From Elusimicrobiota bacterium (GTDB taxonomy: Bacteria; Elusimicrobiota; Elusimicrobia; UBA1565; UBA9628), in NCBI GenBank assembly GCA_028869495.1, contig JAGWRY010000376.1:1-5546 (forward strand): a stretch of 5,546 bases of DNA. The letters run 5' to 3'. The stretch's first letter is position 1, and every line of letters begins with the position of its first letter. Of this stretch, positions 5,492 to 5,546 are shown in pieces. The position numbers and the translations under genes were made by a program. Under the pieces are notes generated by a model. It was not told where the DNA came from and searched no databases. It saw only the letters and a list, made by a program, of their open reading frames with translations.

Positions 5492-5546
5492 GCCTGCGCC
5501 TGGCCGCCGCCGCCGCGCTCGCCCTGGCCGCCGCGGCGCCCGCCGC
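5488..5546 (+). CDS. Start of a probable exported protein (3' end outside window)
   Basis: A GTG start overlaps the lpxK TGA as GTGA, with AGGAGG 10 nt upstream. The 19 visible codons read MSLRLAAAAALALAAAAPA: one early basic residue, then an Ala/Leu hydrophobic core, and a small-residue end that could lead to a signal peptidase site. No lipobox Cys is reached before the window ends. This looks like the start of a Sec signal peptide, so the product is probably periplasmic or outer-membrane. In an LPS operon a transport or envelope protein would fit, but nothing in the visible part identifies the family. Ala-rich runs also arise easily from GC-rich DNA, so the signal-peptide call is moderate. 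Confidence 0.6.
   Translation, partial: MSLRLAAAAALALAAAAPA

Overview
The window is one unbroken, plus-strand, very GC-rich block (over 70% G+C by eye, almost every codon ending in G or C). It looks like part of a lipopolysaccharide (LPS) core / lipid A assembly operon of a Gram-negative (diderm) bacterium. The clearest marker is a complete lpxK (tetraacyldisaccharide 4'-kinase), which is only needed where lipid A is made. A GT9 heptosyltransferase-type enzyme and a WaaE/KdtX-like GT2 enzyme fit the same process. The phylum cannot be read from the sequence; high-GC diderms such as Elusimicrobiota, Myxococcota or Acidobacteriota are possible, with low confidence.

Layout: (1) 3-704, C-terminal part of a GT4 glycosyltransferase whose start lies outside the window; (2) 673-1806, a second complete GT4 glycosyltransferase; (3) 1790-2551, a GT2 glycosyltransferase of the LPS-core WaaE/KdtX type; (4) 2548-3372, a NodB-type polysaccharide deacetylase with an N-terminal hydrophobic segment; (5) about 3369-4388, a GT9 heptosyltransferase-like protein; (6) 4385-5491, LpxK; (7) 5488 to the end, the first 19 codons of a gene that begins like a secretion signal. 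There are no intergenic gaps, no stretch over 300 bases without a gene, no RNA gene, no mobile element, no CRISPR array and no convincing terminator or promoter. Promoter and terminator presumably lie outside.

Every gene junction overlaps. The first two overlap by 32 and 17 bp, with the downstream ATG formed inside a Tyr-Asp codon pair at the end of the upstream glycosyltransferase. The next four can all be read as 4-bp NTGA stop/start overlaps (ATGA, TTGA, ATGA, GTGA). This points to one translationally coupled transcript. By inference, LpxK completes the lipid A phosphates on the inner-membrane cytoplasmic face, the GT9, GT2 and two GT4 enzymes add core sugars, and the deacetylase removes an acetyl (or similar acyl) group from a sugar of the same glycolipid.

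No clearly new system is visible. The points most worth a second look are the deacetylase embedded in the core operon, replacement of usually acidic residues in the GT2 and GT9 enzymes, two sharp local breaks in codon usage, and the overlap architecture.
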